DNA of 64,000 bases from Candidatus Hodarchaeota archaeon (GTDB lineage: Archaea > Asgardarchaeota > Heimdallarchaeia > Hodarchaeales > Hodarchaeaceae): the NCBI GenBank assembly GCA_016840285.1, contig JAEOSR010000153.1, positions 47,629-111,628 on the forward strand, given 5' to 3'. A model generated the notes under the pieces. That model had not been told where the DNA came from and searched no databases. It was given only the letters and a program-made list of their open reading frames with translations. This document shows positions 43,803 through 52,517 of the stretch, piece after piece. Position 1 is the first letter of the stretch. Each line of letters starts with the position of its first letter. Position numbers and translations under genes: made by a program.

Positions 43803-43979
43803 CTTGTTTCATCTCCTTTGCTTAAAAGTTTTAACTAATAAGGAAAACATCTGTCATAGTATGGGTCGATATCAGAATTAAAAATCCTCCTCAAAATAAT
43901 TCAACTATGATCGCCACACCTACTGAAAAATTGGATTTAGAATAGAGGTGGTTAACTGAGAGTTAGGTAGAAGAATCCA

Positions 43980-44273
43980 TTATTTCATAGTTTTGTTTAC
44001 TTCAGATGCAAAGATTAATGTTGCCGCAATATCGTCCACTGACTCACCTAGCGCCTTAAAATTTGATAATTTCTCCCTCATTGTTTGTATCATTGCTTTA
44101 TACACGGCATACTGCTTATCAAGTGAATATTTGGAGTATAAACTTGCCATGGCTAGTAATGATGCTATTCGTGCCGTTTTTCGTGGATCTTTACGGAATT
44201 TTTTGTCATCTGCAATCATAAATTCCTGAAGTTTCACAAAGCGCTCAAATACATCTAAATAAGCTTCGGACAT
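43980..44273 (-). CDS. Small helical protein, unknown
   Basis: A 97-residue, mostly alpha-helical protein with a basic patch (DKKFRKDPRKTAR) followed by an alanine-rich helix. No cysteine, motif or membrane segment. It is divergent from the E2 gene and may share its control region. Confidence 0.45.
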   Translation of the reverse strand: MSEAYLDVFERFVKLQEFMIADDKKFRKDPRKTARIASLLAMASLYSKYSLDKQYAVYKAMIQTMREKLSNFKALGESVDDIAATLIFASEVNKTMK

Positions 44274-44539
44274 TCTCTTTTATCCTCTTTTTACTGGATG
44301 GAATCTGAATAAATTGATCTATAAGGTTTTTACCAAGGAATTGGTACATTTCGAGGTATTTATCGTGATTTCGTTACAGCTTTGGACTGAATATAAAAAA
44401 TTTTATTGTATTACCCATATATCATATTTAGCCCATTAGAAGTACCAACCTTCATAAGATCCATAGATAATCATTTTCATGAGTGATACCTTATCGAACT
44501 CCTCGGAAATCTTATGAGAATTAGTTATTTTAGGGAATA

Positions 44540-45010
44540 ATGCTGGATCAAATCATGCTTACAGAGGACGAATGGTTAGATAGGTTAGCAATCGAAGCCC
44601 AAGAACTCGCTCGCGAACAGCCGACTTTTCGCACCGTAAATAACAACCTCACTCACTGGAGGGGGGAGATATTAGGTTCAGGGCTATATGAGGGTGGTGT
44701 TTTCTTTATTGAAATCAACATCCCCAGGAAATATCCATTTGAACCCCCTAAAGTTCGTTTTAAAACACCGATTTGGCACGTGAACATCTTTAAGGAAAAA
44801 GTTTGTGTAGGAATCTTGGGAAAGGAGTGGAGTCCAGCATATAGTCTGGTTCAAATTGTAGAAACAATCAGATTTCTATTAAATAGTCCTAATCCAGATG
44901 ATCCTCTTAATGCTACAGCGTCTCGGCAATGGAAACGGGATCGTGAAGCCTTCAGGAGTCAAGCTGTGGATTATGTAAAACAATATGCTCATTGGAGCCA
45001 ACAATACTGA
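44540..45010 (+). CDS. E2 ubiquitin-conjugating enzyme homologue
   Basis: A 156-residue UBC-fold protein. It has the YPFEPPKVRFKTPIWH block, catalytic cysteine C89 in KVCVGIL, and WSPAYSLVQIVETIRFLLNSPNPDDPLN after it, as in active E2s. The HPN tripeptide that normally precedes the active site reads HVN (80-82); the asparagine is kept. It would receive the ubiquitin-like protein (50249) from the E1 (50588) and work with the RING protein (47730). It is encoded some 5 kb before those genes rather than in one operon. Confidence 0.92.
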   Translation: MLDQIMLTEDEWLDRLAIEAQELAREQPTFRTVNNNLTHWRGEILGSGLYEGGVFFIEINIPRKYPFEPPKVRFKTPIWHVNIFKEKVCVGILGKEWSPAYSLVQIVETIRFLLNSPNPDDPLNATASRQWKRDREAFRSQAVDYVKQYAHWSQQY

Positions 45011-45031
45011 TTTATCTTCAGGATATTGCCC

Positions 45032-46048
45032 TTAAACACCACGATGAATTTCTCGTTTTACTGTGTACTTTGGGGGATGTTCTAACCGTCCAAAAACATG
45101 GTCAGCTTTGACTTCTTCCTTCAAAGTGTCCAACCAACTGACATCCTCTTCGTTCTCAAGTCCCCAAATGAACAATGCCTTTTTATATCCACTTTCTTCA
45201 TATAATGTGGAACTTCGGATCGATCGTAGTAAAATATCCCATCCTGGGGTGTCAGGTTCAGGGTACATTGGCGAATAAGGCATGAGATGATAGATTATAT
45301 ATCCACTAATTTCAATAATTTGGTCGATATTAATCCCGAAATGACGGATGTACCCCTCATTCCACTCGGTTTCTGGGTCAACTGGAACTATCATCCCAAC
45401 ATCAAGATCTGGGGTTTCTCCTTTAGCCATCTCAGTTGCTTCTCGAAATGCAGTACTAATAAGTTCTACTCGCCAATCTTCAAACATTCTTTGAATTGCT
45501 GGATCTTTTTGTATATCAAGATAAGTTACGTCTAGACTCACTCCTGAGATTTCAGAGAATTTCCTAACACTTCTACGTGCAAATGAGTATTCTTGCCTGG
45601 GAAAAAGAAATTCTTGGAGAATTAATGACTTTATGGGCTTTGTGGCTACCTCTCGCGAAATGAAATTGAGATGTTTCCAGTATCCTTCCATGGAGGGATC
45701 GACATAGTCATGAATAGCTGTGCCATCGGATCGACCAATAGAATAGTTCCGATCCATTCCAAGATAGGAATCTCCAAAAGCATAGGCAATAGCATGGGTT
45801 CTAAGACCCAGATCATTTGCTAATTCGGTGAAATCTGTGAAGAAATTCTCATAGTTCCGATCACTGGGCGCAGCGCCAGATCGGTAGGTCACCAATCCAT
45901 CTTCCTTTTTGCACACTAGAGCTACTTCTTCCACTACCCCACCATACTCGGCAAGAAAGGCATTTGCCCCTTTTTCGGCTGGAGAATCCTTGGCTGTGGG
46001 ATCGATTACTGGAATATAGTTATGGTCAATTAATTGATCGATATTCAA
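45032..46048 (-). CDS. Unknown cytosolic protein, possible TIM barrel
   Basis: A 338-residue protein without signal peptide or membrane helices. The alternation of strands and helices (THAIAYAFGDS, LDVTYLDIQ, DVGMIVPVDPETEWNEGY, KKALFIWGLENEEDVSWL) suggests a TIM-barrel-like fold, as in glycoside-hydrolase relatives, but I cannot name a family or catalytic pair. Convergent with the E2 gene. Confidence 0.5.
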   Translation of the reverse strand: MNIDQLIDHNYIPVIDPTAKDSPAEKGANAFLAEYGGVVEEVALVCKKEDGLVTYRSGAAPSDRNYENFFTDFTELANDLGLRTHAIAYAFGDSYLGMDRNYSIGRSDGTAIHDYVDPSMEGYWKHLNFISREVATKPIKSLILQEFLFPRQEYSFARRSVRKFSEISGVSLDVTYLDIQKDPAIQRMFEDWRVELISTAFREATEMAKGETPDLDVGMIVPVDPETEWNEGYIRHFGINIDQIIEISGYIIYHLMPYSPMYPEPDTPGWDILLRSIRSSTLYEESGYKKALFIWGLENEEDVSWLDTLKEEVKADHVFGRLEHPPKYTVKREIHRGV

Positions 46049-46265
46049 GATTAGTTCAACTCATTTTCAACTAACTTTACTTGGAAAACCTAACACAAGT
46101 AAATTATTAGAACCTTTTTTTTTTGTTTTGCTTTTAAAAATTATCCTTCTATTTAGAATTTAGTACTTAAGAACGAAAATTGTCCTCCTCCACCGAAAAC
46201 CATTAAATATTCGAAGATCAGAAAGAGAGTAAATTATACTTATTCACGAATAGTGGTGTAAGCGA

Positions 46266-47216
46266 ATGGTTAATTTTGTCGAGTGGGCTTCAGGAATTTA
46301 TCGGATTGTAGATGATGTAGGGAAACAAGGAGAAGAATATGCTAGCTACCTTGTATTGGGTGATGAAAAAATTGCAATTATCGACCTTCCATCTCGTACA
46401 ATTGGAAAAGAGATTATTTCCTTTGTGAAGAAGGCTGATCGTGATCCCTCGGAAATAAGATATCTCGTATTAACGCATACACATCCAGATCATTGGGCAG
46501 GGATAGACTCGATGAAAAAAATTAAACCCCAAGTATGGGTTCATGAATCAGGAGTGGAGGCGCTAAAGGAAGGAAAGAAGTATATCTTAGAAAAACAATT
46601 TCCTTACCCTTCCAAGTTCAGTTTAGCCATGAAATCTTCATTATTCACAAAAATTGGGAGAATAAAAGAAGAATTTATCCACCCATTTGAGAAAAGTGAA
46701 ACTCTTGATCTAGGTGGTGAAGAGCTCATTTTACAAAATTCTGGGGGACATTCTGCTGATTCAATATTAATTCAAGCCTATAGAGGAGGATGCACATTCA
46801 TAGGGGATGAAGGTAATATATACCCCGATCAGGCCGCTGCATTCTATGTTGATGGCACTGGAAGTACAGAAAAACGAATGAAGTTGTTAGAGCTGGTAAG
46901 TAAGCTCAAAACAGAAGTTATTTGCCCTGCTCATCAGAGTCCCATTCCGAGACCAGTGGAACTCTATATTCAAAACCTGATCTTTGAACACAAGCATACT
47001 AAAGATACTATTTACGACCTAGTAGTCAGTGCAGGCGAGGCTAAAGCTTTCTATGTTGCAGAAGAATATCAGCGTATTCTTGGTTTTTCCTGGGAAACTC
47101 CTTTCAAGGAATTGGGCGTTGCTGAAACGACTGTTACCGCTTTTCTGAAAGAATTAGAAAAAGAAGGGAAGGTACATTACGAGACACATACCAAACGTTG
47201 GAGTATCCTCGGATAG
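46266..47216 (+). CDS. Metallo-beta-lactamase fold hydrolase (LACTB2/glyoxalase II-like)
   Basis: A 316-residue protein. Metal-binding THTHPDHWAG at about 74-83, further ligands in GGHSADS (about 161) and GDEGN (about 180), and CPAHQSP (about 222). The C-terminal 70 residues form a winged-helix-like domain (LGVAETTVTAFLKELEKEGKVHYE) as in LACTB2-type proteins, some of which are nucleases. Esterase or lactonase action is also possible. Confidence 0.85.
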   Translation: MVNFVEWASGIYRIVDDVGKQGEEYASYLVLGDEKIAIIDLPSRTIGKEIISFVKKADRDPSEIRYLVLTHTHPDHWAGIDSMKKIKPQVWVHESGVEALKEGKKYILEKQFPYPSKFSLAMKSSLFTKIGRIKEEFIHPFEKSETLDLGGEELILQNSGGHSADSILIQAYRGGCTFIGDEGNIYPDQAAAFYVDGTGSTEKRMKLLELVSKLKTEVICPAHQSPIPRPVELYIQNLIFEHKHTKDTIYDLVVSAGEAKAFYVAEEYQRILGFSWETPFKELGVAETTVTAFLKELEKEGKVHYETHTKRWSILG

Positions 47217-47275
47217 GAAATGAATTAGGGTTCGTATCGATTATTTGCCTTTTACGCTTATGGGGAATCTAGCTC

Positions 47276-47725
47276 TTAAGTAGTAAACCAAGCTGATTCC
47301 ATGACAATATCGATATCAATAGAAAGCCATTTATCATGAGGTTGGGTTATTCGTGATTCACAGAGAAGTCGTACATCAACATAAATCTCAGGGTCATATA
47401 AATAAATTTCCCAAGTTTTTCCAGAGTGAATTTGAAATTCTTGGACTCCTCTATCACGAATCATGCCATCTGTAAGAGTACAGTGGATTATTTCTCCATT
47501 AATGTCCTTAAGGTTTTCTTCAACCGTTTTCGTAAGAATTTTAGATAAATCTTCCAACCTAATTCTATCAACAGGATAAATATTCCATGTGATTGTAATG
47601 TTCTGTTTCCGTTTATTAATTCTCACAGGTAATGTTCGTGATCGGTTAGAATAATAAGAATTAATGAGGTCTTCGATCTTTGAAACTAATTGTTGAAGAA
47701 CCTTGGGTAATATTTCCAGACTCAA
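47276..47725 (-). CDS. Unknown protein following the RING gene
   Basis: About 149 residues from a TTG at 47725, four bases past the RING gene's stop. The open frame extends further upstream to 47851, but that part overlaps the RING coding sequence and looks non-coding, so the later start is preferred. Mixed alpha/beta with a basic patch (RTLPVRINKRKQNITITW) and a C-terminal beta region. No known domain. Probably co-transcribed with the RING and coiled-coil genes. Confidence 0.55.
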   Translation of the reverse strand: MSLEILPKVLQQLVSKIEDLINSYYSNRSRTLPVRINKRKQNITITWNIYPVDRIRLEDLSKILTKTVEENLKDINGEIIHCTLTDGMIRDRGVQEFQIHSGKTWEIYLYDPEIYVDVRLLCESRITQPHDKWLSIDIDIVMESAWFTT

Positions 47726-47729
47726 GAAA

Positions 47730-48059
47730 TTACATCTTCCCACGACAATACGGACATGTATGGTGTTTGGCAAGCCAACGGAGCATATGATCCTGATGAG
47801 CTTTTTGATGGCAGTGAGGGCATTCCATATGAGAATCTGCATCTTTTCCATAAATGTCGATAGGTTTCCAACAAATTATACATTTGACTAACTCAAAAGG
47901 ATTCCATTCTCCCATATTTTTCTTTTTCAGCTTGAATATCGAAAGATTGGAGGGATCTGAAGAAGTTATTAGTGTAGGGATGGGAATTTTGTTATTATCA
48001 GAACCTTTATCAACAGGAGATGATCGTAGACGAAGATTCGTTGAAATTTTAGGATTCAC
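47730..48059 (-). CDS. Small RING-finger protein (E3-like)
   Basis: A 109-residue protein: an extended N terminus (1-50), then a RING-type zinc finger (about 60-109): CIIC, C-x2-C in CPHCHQKAHQDH, and CPYCRGK at the C terminus, with the CxxC/CxH/HxxC/CxxC cross-brace order. RING proteins act as E3 ligases by docking E2. Small RING proteins accompany ubiquitin-like, E1 and E2 genes in other archaea with ubiquitin systems. It overlaps the upstream coiled-coil gene by 11 bases. Confidence 0.85.
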   Translation of the reverse strand: MNPKISTNLRLRSSPVDKGSDNNKIPIPTLITSSDPSNLSIFKLKKKNMGEWNPFELVKCIICWKPIDIYGKDADSHMECPHCHQKAHQDHMLRWLAKHHTCPYCRGKM

Positions 48060-48453
48060 TTTCGGTCACATGGTCTTTTAATTGTTCTAAAATGCTTGAT
48101 AACTCCCCTTTCAACGCCACTAGGTCAGCTTTTTCAATGATCATCTGCTTTTTTGAAAATTTCTGGCGCTGATCTTGTTGTGACTCGATTTTTGATAAGT
48201 AAACAATCAGGCCAGCAAAGGTTTCACCCAATTCTAGGATTTTTTTATTGTATTCAGCTAATTGAGCGTTTATTTGGTTGAGAGCTTGAGTGATTTGGTT
48301 TTGAGACTCGTTTATTTGGGAGAGATGCTTATCTAACGAAGACATCTCCGCATATACAGTGTTAATTGTAGTTTCAAGGCCTTTTACTGTAGGAACGTCA
48401 CCTTTAGGAGTTTTAAGGGTTTCAATCTCGATTTCTCGAGGTTTTAAAGGCAT
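48049..48453 (-). CDS. Coiled-coil protein upstream of RING gene
   Basis: A 134-residue protein, almost all coiled coil (about 20-130, SSLDKHLSQINESQNQIT, then LAEYNKKILELGETF). No membrane segment or motif. The end of its gene overlaps the RING gene start, so the two are translated together. It may serve as an adaptor or scaffold for the RING protein. Confidence 0.6.
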   Translation of the reverse strand: MPLKPREIEIETLKTPKGDVPTVKGLETTINTVYAEMSSLDKHLSQINESQNQITQALNQINAQLAEYNKKILELGETFAGLIVYLSKIESQQDQRQKFSKKQMIIEKADLVALKGELSSILEQLKDHVTESES

Positions 48454-48686
48454 TATTTTTCACATAAATCCTAATATCTTTTAGTTTCATAAATACAATC
48501 TAATTAAAATAAATTTGTGACCCCTGGGCAAAAATCTCTGGATTTGATATCTATCCATTCCGAAGATGTTATAAACGTCAATATCTAAGATTATCAATTG
48601 ATACCGTATTTTCCGTAATTAATGTACAGAAACTGCATTTCTCATGAAGCCCACATAGTAGAATTTACGCAAGGATCTATATTGGA

Positions 48687-49256
48687 ATGCAAATCGGTTC
48701 AAAAGACCATTACACGGTAGCATTATTAGGAACTAGTGGTGTCGGGAAATCTACAATTGCGTTTTACTTAGAACATGGTTATCCTCCTCCTCGTTCTATT
48801 AAACCAACAATCGCTTTTGGGATATCTCATATCGTAGTTGAGAACTCGGTGTTAGGATTGATCGATGTAGGAGGACAAAGAAAATTCCTAGATATGCGTT
48901 ATCACGAGCGTTTTGTACGCACCGCGGATGGTTTGATTTTTGTAGTGGATAGTTCACAAAGAAATTTCAGATATGATGAACAATGGTTAGAAGATGCTTT
49001 AGAATTGACCTCTGACCAAATTCCAATTGTTGTTATTGCAAATAAACAGGATTTACCAAATGCTCTTTCGCCTGAATTCCTTAAAACGAATTTCTTGGAT
49101 AAAATCATGAAGGAAAAAGCTTATGACATTTTTGGGACGGTCGCTGCTGATCCAGGAGGAGTTCGGAGTGGAGAGAATGTCGAACATGCATTTAAGTACC
49201 TTGTTAACAAACTAAGAGGGAACCGAAAAGTTATGATCAAACAACGTCAGGTATAA
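48687..49256 (+). CDS. Arf/Sar-family small GTPase
   Basis: A 189-residue Ras-superfamily GTPase with Arf features: G1 GTSGVGKST (15-23), switch-I threonine in KPTIAFG, G3 DVGGQ (the Arf-type WDVGGQ equivalent), and G4 NKQDL. G5 is less clear (VAADPGG). The N terminus has only about ten residues before the first strand and no glycine at position 2, so Arf-type myristoylation is not expected. Eukaryotic relatives control vesicle budding. Lies at the head of a same-strand run with KaiC-like, ubiquitin-like and E1 genes. Confidence 0.9.
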   Translation: MQIGSKDHYTVALLGTSGVGKSTIAFYLEHGYPPPRSIKPTIAFGISHIVVENSVLGLIDVGGQRKFLDMRYHERFVRTADGLIFVVDSSQRNFRYDEQWLEDALELTSDQIPIVVIANKQDLPNALSPEFLKTNFLDKIMKEKAYDIFGTVAADPGGVRSGENVEHAFKYLVNKLRGNRKVMIKQRQV

Positions 49257-49348
49257 TCTTATTAAGCTTGACCCTAGTACAAATATTTCAAAAAGAAAAA
49301 CCAGTTCAATATTGTTACTTTCCTAGAAATTCAGTTTTATAATAAAAA

Positions 49349-50149
49349 GTGTGTGGTAAATTGTTTGAACAGAAAATTCGTGTAACATCAGGTATTCCTT
49401 ATTTAGATGCTTTAACATCTGGTGGTTTTATTAAGGGAACTACAAACTTAGTGATTGGTCCTGCTGGAGCTGGAAAGACTATTTTTGGACTACATTTTCT
49501 TCTTGAGGGGGCTCGCCGCAACGAGAATGGGTTATTGGTCGCGATGCAAGAACCTCCTTGGGCTATTCGTCGGGATGTGAGTGGATTCTCTTTTTTTGAC
49601 CCGAATTTTTTTGCTGAACCTCAAAAAATCGCCATGCTTGATTTTACTCCATCTGGTTGGGAATTATGGGATCCAGATAGCCTTATATATTCTGAAGAGT
49701 CTGAATTGATGATTGAGGCTGAAGGAGTTCCATATGACGAGACTTCACTCCCAACGTTCCTTCATAAAATATTCTATCATATAAGTCAAGTCGTAGAAGA
49801 AAAAAAGATTGAAAGGATCGTAATAGATCCATTAGCCGCGTTTCAATTTTATGATTATGGAAATGATTCTGGATTTCTCAGAAAACTCACAACAGGTTTT
49901 TTAGCTAATATTGCAGCGTTGAACGTTACCACTGTCGCAATATCCGAACTTGCTACCAATATGGATTCTTTGTTTGGGGAAGAGTATATTGCTGACTCAA
50001 TAATCAATTTAGATATGCTTTCGGTTCGTGGGGAAATGATACGAATACTTCGAATCAGCAAGATGAGAGGTACTAATCACACCACCCAAACATTACGATT
50101 TGAGATTAATAATAATGGAATCACTTTTCTGGATCCGAATAATGGTTAA
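49349..50149 (+). CDS. KaiC/GvpD-like RecA-family ATPase
   Basis: A 266-residue single-domain RecA-like ATPase. Walker A GPAGAGKT is at about 37-44, GLLVAMQEPPWAIRRDV follows as in KaiC-like proteins, and Walker B is RIVIDPLAAF. Such proteins in archaea act in signalling or regulation. GTG start; an in-frame TTG four codons on is an alternative. The gap to the Ubl gene is about 100 bases. Confidence 0.8.
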   Translation: MCGKLFEQKIRVTSGIPYLDALTSGGFIKGTTNLVIGPAGAGKTIFGLHFLLEGARRNENGLLVAMQEPPWAIRRDVSGFSFFDPNFFAEPQKIAMLDFTPSGWELWDPDSLIYSEESELMIEAEGVPYDETSLPTFLHKIFYHISQVVEEKKIERIVIDPLAAFQFYDYGNDSGFLRKLTTGFLANIAALNVTTVAISELATNMDSLFGEEYIADSIINLDMLSVRGEMIRILRISKMRGTNHTTQTLRFEINNNGITFLDPNNG

Positions 50150-50248
50150 AGAAAGTGAAGTTATCAACATTCAGGTTCCACCTTCAATATATTTTAAAAG
50201 GTGAAAATTGTCTTCATAGACAGAGTAGTTCAAACGAAGGAATTTATA

Positions 50249-50488
50249 ATGCAGATTAATGTTGTTCAAGCTATTGGGGGTGGAGAAATTACTTTACCGT
50301 GCGAAAAAACAGACTCCGTTGCTGCAATTAAAGAACGAGTAGCTCAAGAAAAGCGTATCCCTGCTCGCTCGGTCATTCTTGTATTTCAGGGAAAACAACT
50401 TGACGAGAGTGAGACTCTGAAGACTGCTGGAATCGAAGATATGGATAAGTTGTATATGATCACACGAACTACAGGTGGCTTCACCTAA
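50249..50488 (+). CDS. Ubiquitin-like modifier precursor
   Basis: A 79-residue beta-grasp protein starting at MQINVV, very like ubiquitin in length and topology (FQGKQLDESETLKTAGIEDMDKLYM matches the LEDGRTLSDYNIQ-STLHLV region). It ends in TTGGFT: a diglycine at 76-77 plus two extra residues that a deubiquitinase-like protease (not in this window) would have to remove before activation. An upstream in-frame start at 50201 would add 16 residues not seen in the family and is rejected. The E1 gene follows about 100 bases on. Confidence 0.93.
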   Translation: MQINVVQAIGGGEITLPCEKTDSVAAIKERVAQEKRIPARSVILVFQGKQLDESETLKTAGIEDMDKLYMITRTTGGFT

Positions 50489-50587
50489 AGTACAACAATG
50501 TTCCCAGAACTGTACTTCGCAACTTACTTCACAAATCCAGTGAAGTACTTTTAAATTCTTGAGTAGAGGTGGTGGTTGGGACACAAT

Positions 50588-51583
50588 ATGAGTGAGCGGT
50601 ATAATCGACAACTTCTGATCAAGCATTGGGATCAGAAAAAAGTACAACAAAGTACCGTGACTTGTGTAGGGTTGGGAGCGCTGGGTAGTGTTGCTGCTGC
50701 ATCATTAGCAATGGCAGGGGTAGGAAAACTCATATTAGTTGATATGGACACCATTGAAGCAAGTAATCTGAATAGACAATTATTTTATCGGTTGGGAGAT
50801 ATAGGAAAACCAAAAGTTAAAGTCTGTGCACAAGTAATTCAAGAACTAAACCCTGATGTTGATGTTATTGTATTATTCATGCCTATTGAAAAGGCTCCAC
50901 GACACATCCTTGAAACTTCAGATGTCATCCTAGAGGGTTTGGACACATTTCAAACTCGACGATGGGTTAATTCTTTTGCTGTAGGGGCCGATATTCCATT
51001 AATTTCTGGGGGAATGTATAGTTTTCTAGGGAATCTTCAGGTAATTATTCCTCAAAAAACTCCCTGTTTGGAATGTCAGTCACTAATTCCCGAAGAGAAG
51101 CTTCAAAAAGCCTGTACTCCATTTGGAAACGTACGAAAGGAAGCTCAGCCTGATGTAGAAAAGGAAGAGTACGTTCCTTATGTATCTAGTGTATCTTTTG
51201 TCATTGGCGGTCTTATGGCTCAGGAAGCCCTTAAAATACTTCTTACATTACCCCCATTAGGAGAATACCTGTTTTGGGATGGGGAGGCTGGAATATTTAC
51301 TTCCGTTCCTCTTGAACGTCGTGACGAATGTATTGTTTGTTCACCACGTTATAGGCTTCAAGCGATTCCTATTCGTTCTCCAATTGATCAACAATTAAGT
51401 GATTTTATGGCTCAACTTCGATATTCATTCAATCTAAGTTCAGATATGGCATTACTTTATCAAACTCAGAAACTAACGTTTTCTGAAGAGAAAGTAGGAA
51501 ATATCTTAGAATCAGGAGCTATTTTCCGAGTCATTGACCCCACTTTATCAGCTCCATTAAAATTCGTGATAAATCTCGACTAA
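50588..51583 (+). CDS. E1-like ubiquitin-activating enzyme
   Basis: A 331-residue ThiF/MoeB/E1-fold protein, starting at MSERYNRQL (the adenylation-domain start). The ATP-binding VGLGALGS is at 27-34, followed by VDMDTIEASNLNRQL. The candidate catalytic cysteine is C176 in KACTPFG. Zinc ligands are CLEC (160-163) and CIVC (248-251). The C-terminal 70 residues (260-331) look like a small beta-grasp-type domain, in the place of the E2-docking ubiquitin-fold domain of eukaryotic E1. Works with the adjacent Ubl. Confidence 0.92.
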   Translation: MSERYNRQLLIKHWDQKKVQQSTVTCVGLGALGSVAAASLAMAGVGKLILVDMDTIEASNLNRQLFYRLGDIGKPKVKVCAQVIQELNPDVDVIVLFMPIEKAPRHILETSDVILEGLDTFQTRRWVNSFAVGADIPLISGGMYSFLGNLQVIIPQKTPCLECQSLIPEEKLQKACTPFGNVRKEAQPDVEKEEYVPYVSSVSFVIGGLMAQEALKILLTLPPLGEYLFWDGEAGIFTSVPLERRDECIVCSPRYRLQAIPIRSPIDQQLSDFMAQLRYSFNLSSDMALLYQTQKLTFSEEKVGNILESGAIFRVIDPTLSAPLKFVINLD

Positions 51584-51665
51584 TGCTCAGTAATTTGTTA
51601 AATTTATCAAAACAGGTCTGGCTTTAATTGAACAGCCCAATAAATCGAGTACTGTATCTTTCAGG

Positions 51666-52412
51666 TTATAGAATATTTGGGAGAAGGAAAAGTAAGATAT
51701 AGACAAGAGTAAGACCACCCGAGATACCATAAGAATAATATTCATTGAGTAAATGAGCTGTCCGGATACCATTTCCGCAATGATAGGCTATAAGCACCAA
51801 AAAGGGGATATATAATATTTCAAATATTGAATAGTTTGTCCAACTTGTCGGAGTAATTGTGTCTAGTCCAGGCCCTAAGAAAGTAATTAGAACATTTATG
51901 ATAATTGACGCAGGAATAAGAGGTCCGAGTGAGTAACCAACAATTCCTTGGGTATCACGAAAGCTAGCTTTACCACCCAGAGTTTTTGCTATCAGCCAGA
52001 TAATCAAACTACTGATGAACCAGCTAAATAAAGCTAAGATTATAAAACCTATTGCAACAATCCAAGGAGCAATGAAGTAGAACATAAATTCCCAACCATG
52101 CCATGAGGTGTTCGCAGCTTTTGCGAATAATGCGGAGACTCTCACACTAAAACCTACTGAAAGGAAATAAAGAACAAGTATGGCTCCTAAACGATCTGGA
52201 TTGACTCCAATCTCATTGAAAAGACGTTTACTTTCTCTGGGGTCAATTAAACTCCGGTAGATTCTCGAAAATTTTTCTTTAAATGTAACTCGAACCCGTT
52301 CTCTCTCACGTACAATCTTTGTTAAATCAAAGCCACAGTATGGGCAGAGAATATAGCCTGCTGGACTTCTTTCACTACAATTGGGACAAAGAAAAGATTC
52401 GGACTCAGACAT
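51666..52412 (-). CDS. YIP1-family membrane protein with N-terminal zinc ribbon
   Basis: A 248-residue protein: zinc ribbon CPNC...CPYC (9-26), a short linker, then five predicted membrane helices (about 70-245) in the Yip1-domain arrangement. Eukaryotic Yip1 proteins bind Rab GTPases at membranes. The presence of a Rab-like GTPase gene 1.3 kb away makes a similar role attractive but unproven; YIP1 domains are also common in archaea lacking Rabs. Confidence 0.7.
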   Translation of the reverse strand: MSESESFLCPNCSERSPAGYILCPYCGFDLTKIVRERERVRVTFKEKFSRIYRSLIDPRESKRLFNEIGVNPDRLGAILVLYFLSVGFSVRVSALFAKAANTSWHGWEFMFYFIAPWIVAIGFIILALFSWFISSLIIWLIAKTLGGKASFRDTQGIVGYSLGPLIPASIIINVLITFLGPGLDTITPTSWTNYSIFEILYIPFLVLIAYHCGNGIRTAHLLNEYYSYGISGGLTLVYILLFLLPNIL

Positions 52413-52517
52413 ATGTTTCCTCTCATAAGATAGTGAAATCTTCGTAATCCTTTACGCTTAAATTACTTTTCGTACGGTTATTCTTAACTGTTTTCTTTTG
52501 GGAGTTAAATCAATAAA

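Noticed and set aside
47276..47851. Longer form of the protein after the RING gene (191 residues)
   Set aside because: Its first 42 codons overlap the RING finger's coding sequence in another frame; a TTG at 47725 just after the RING stop is a better start.
50201..50248. Earlier start for the ubiquitin-like protein
   Set aside because: Adds 16 residues absent from the ubiquitin fold; the ATG at 50249 aligns with the ubiquitin N terminus.
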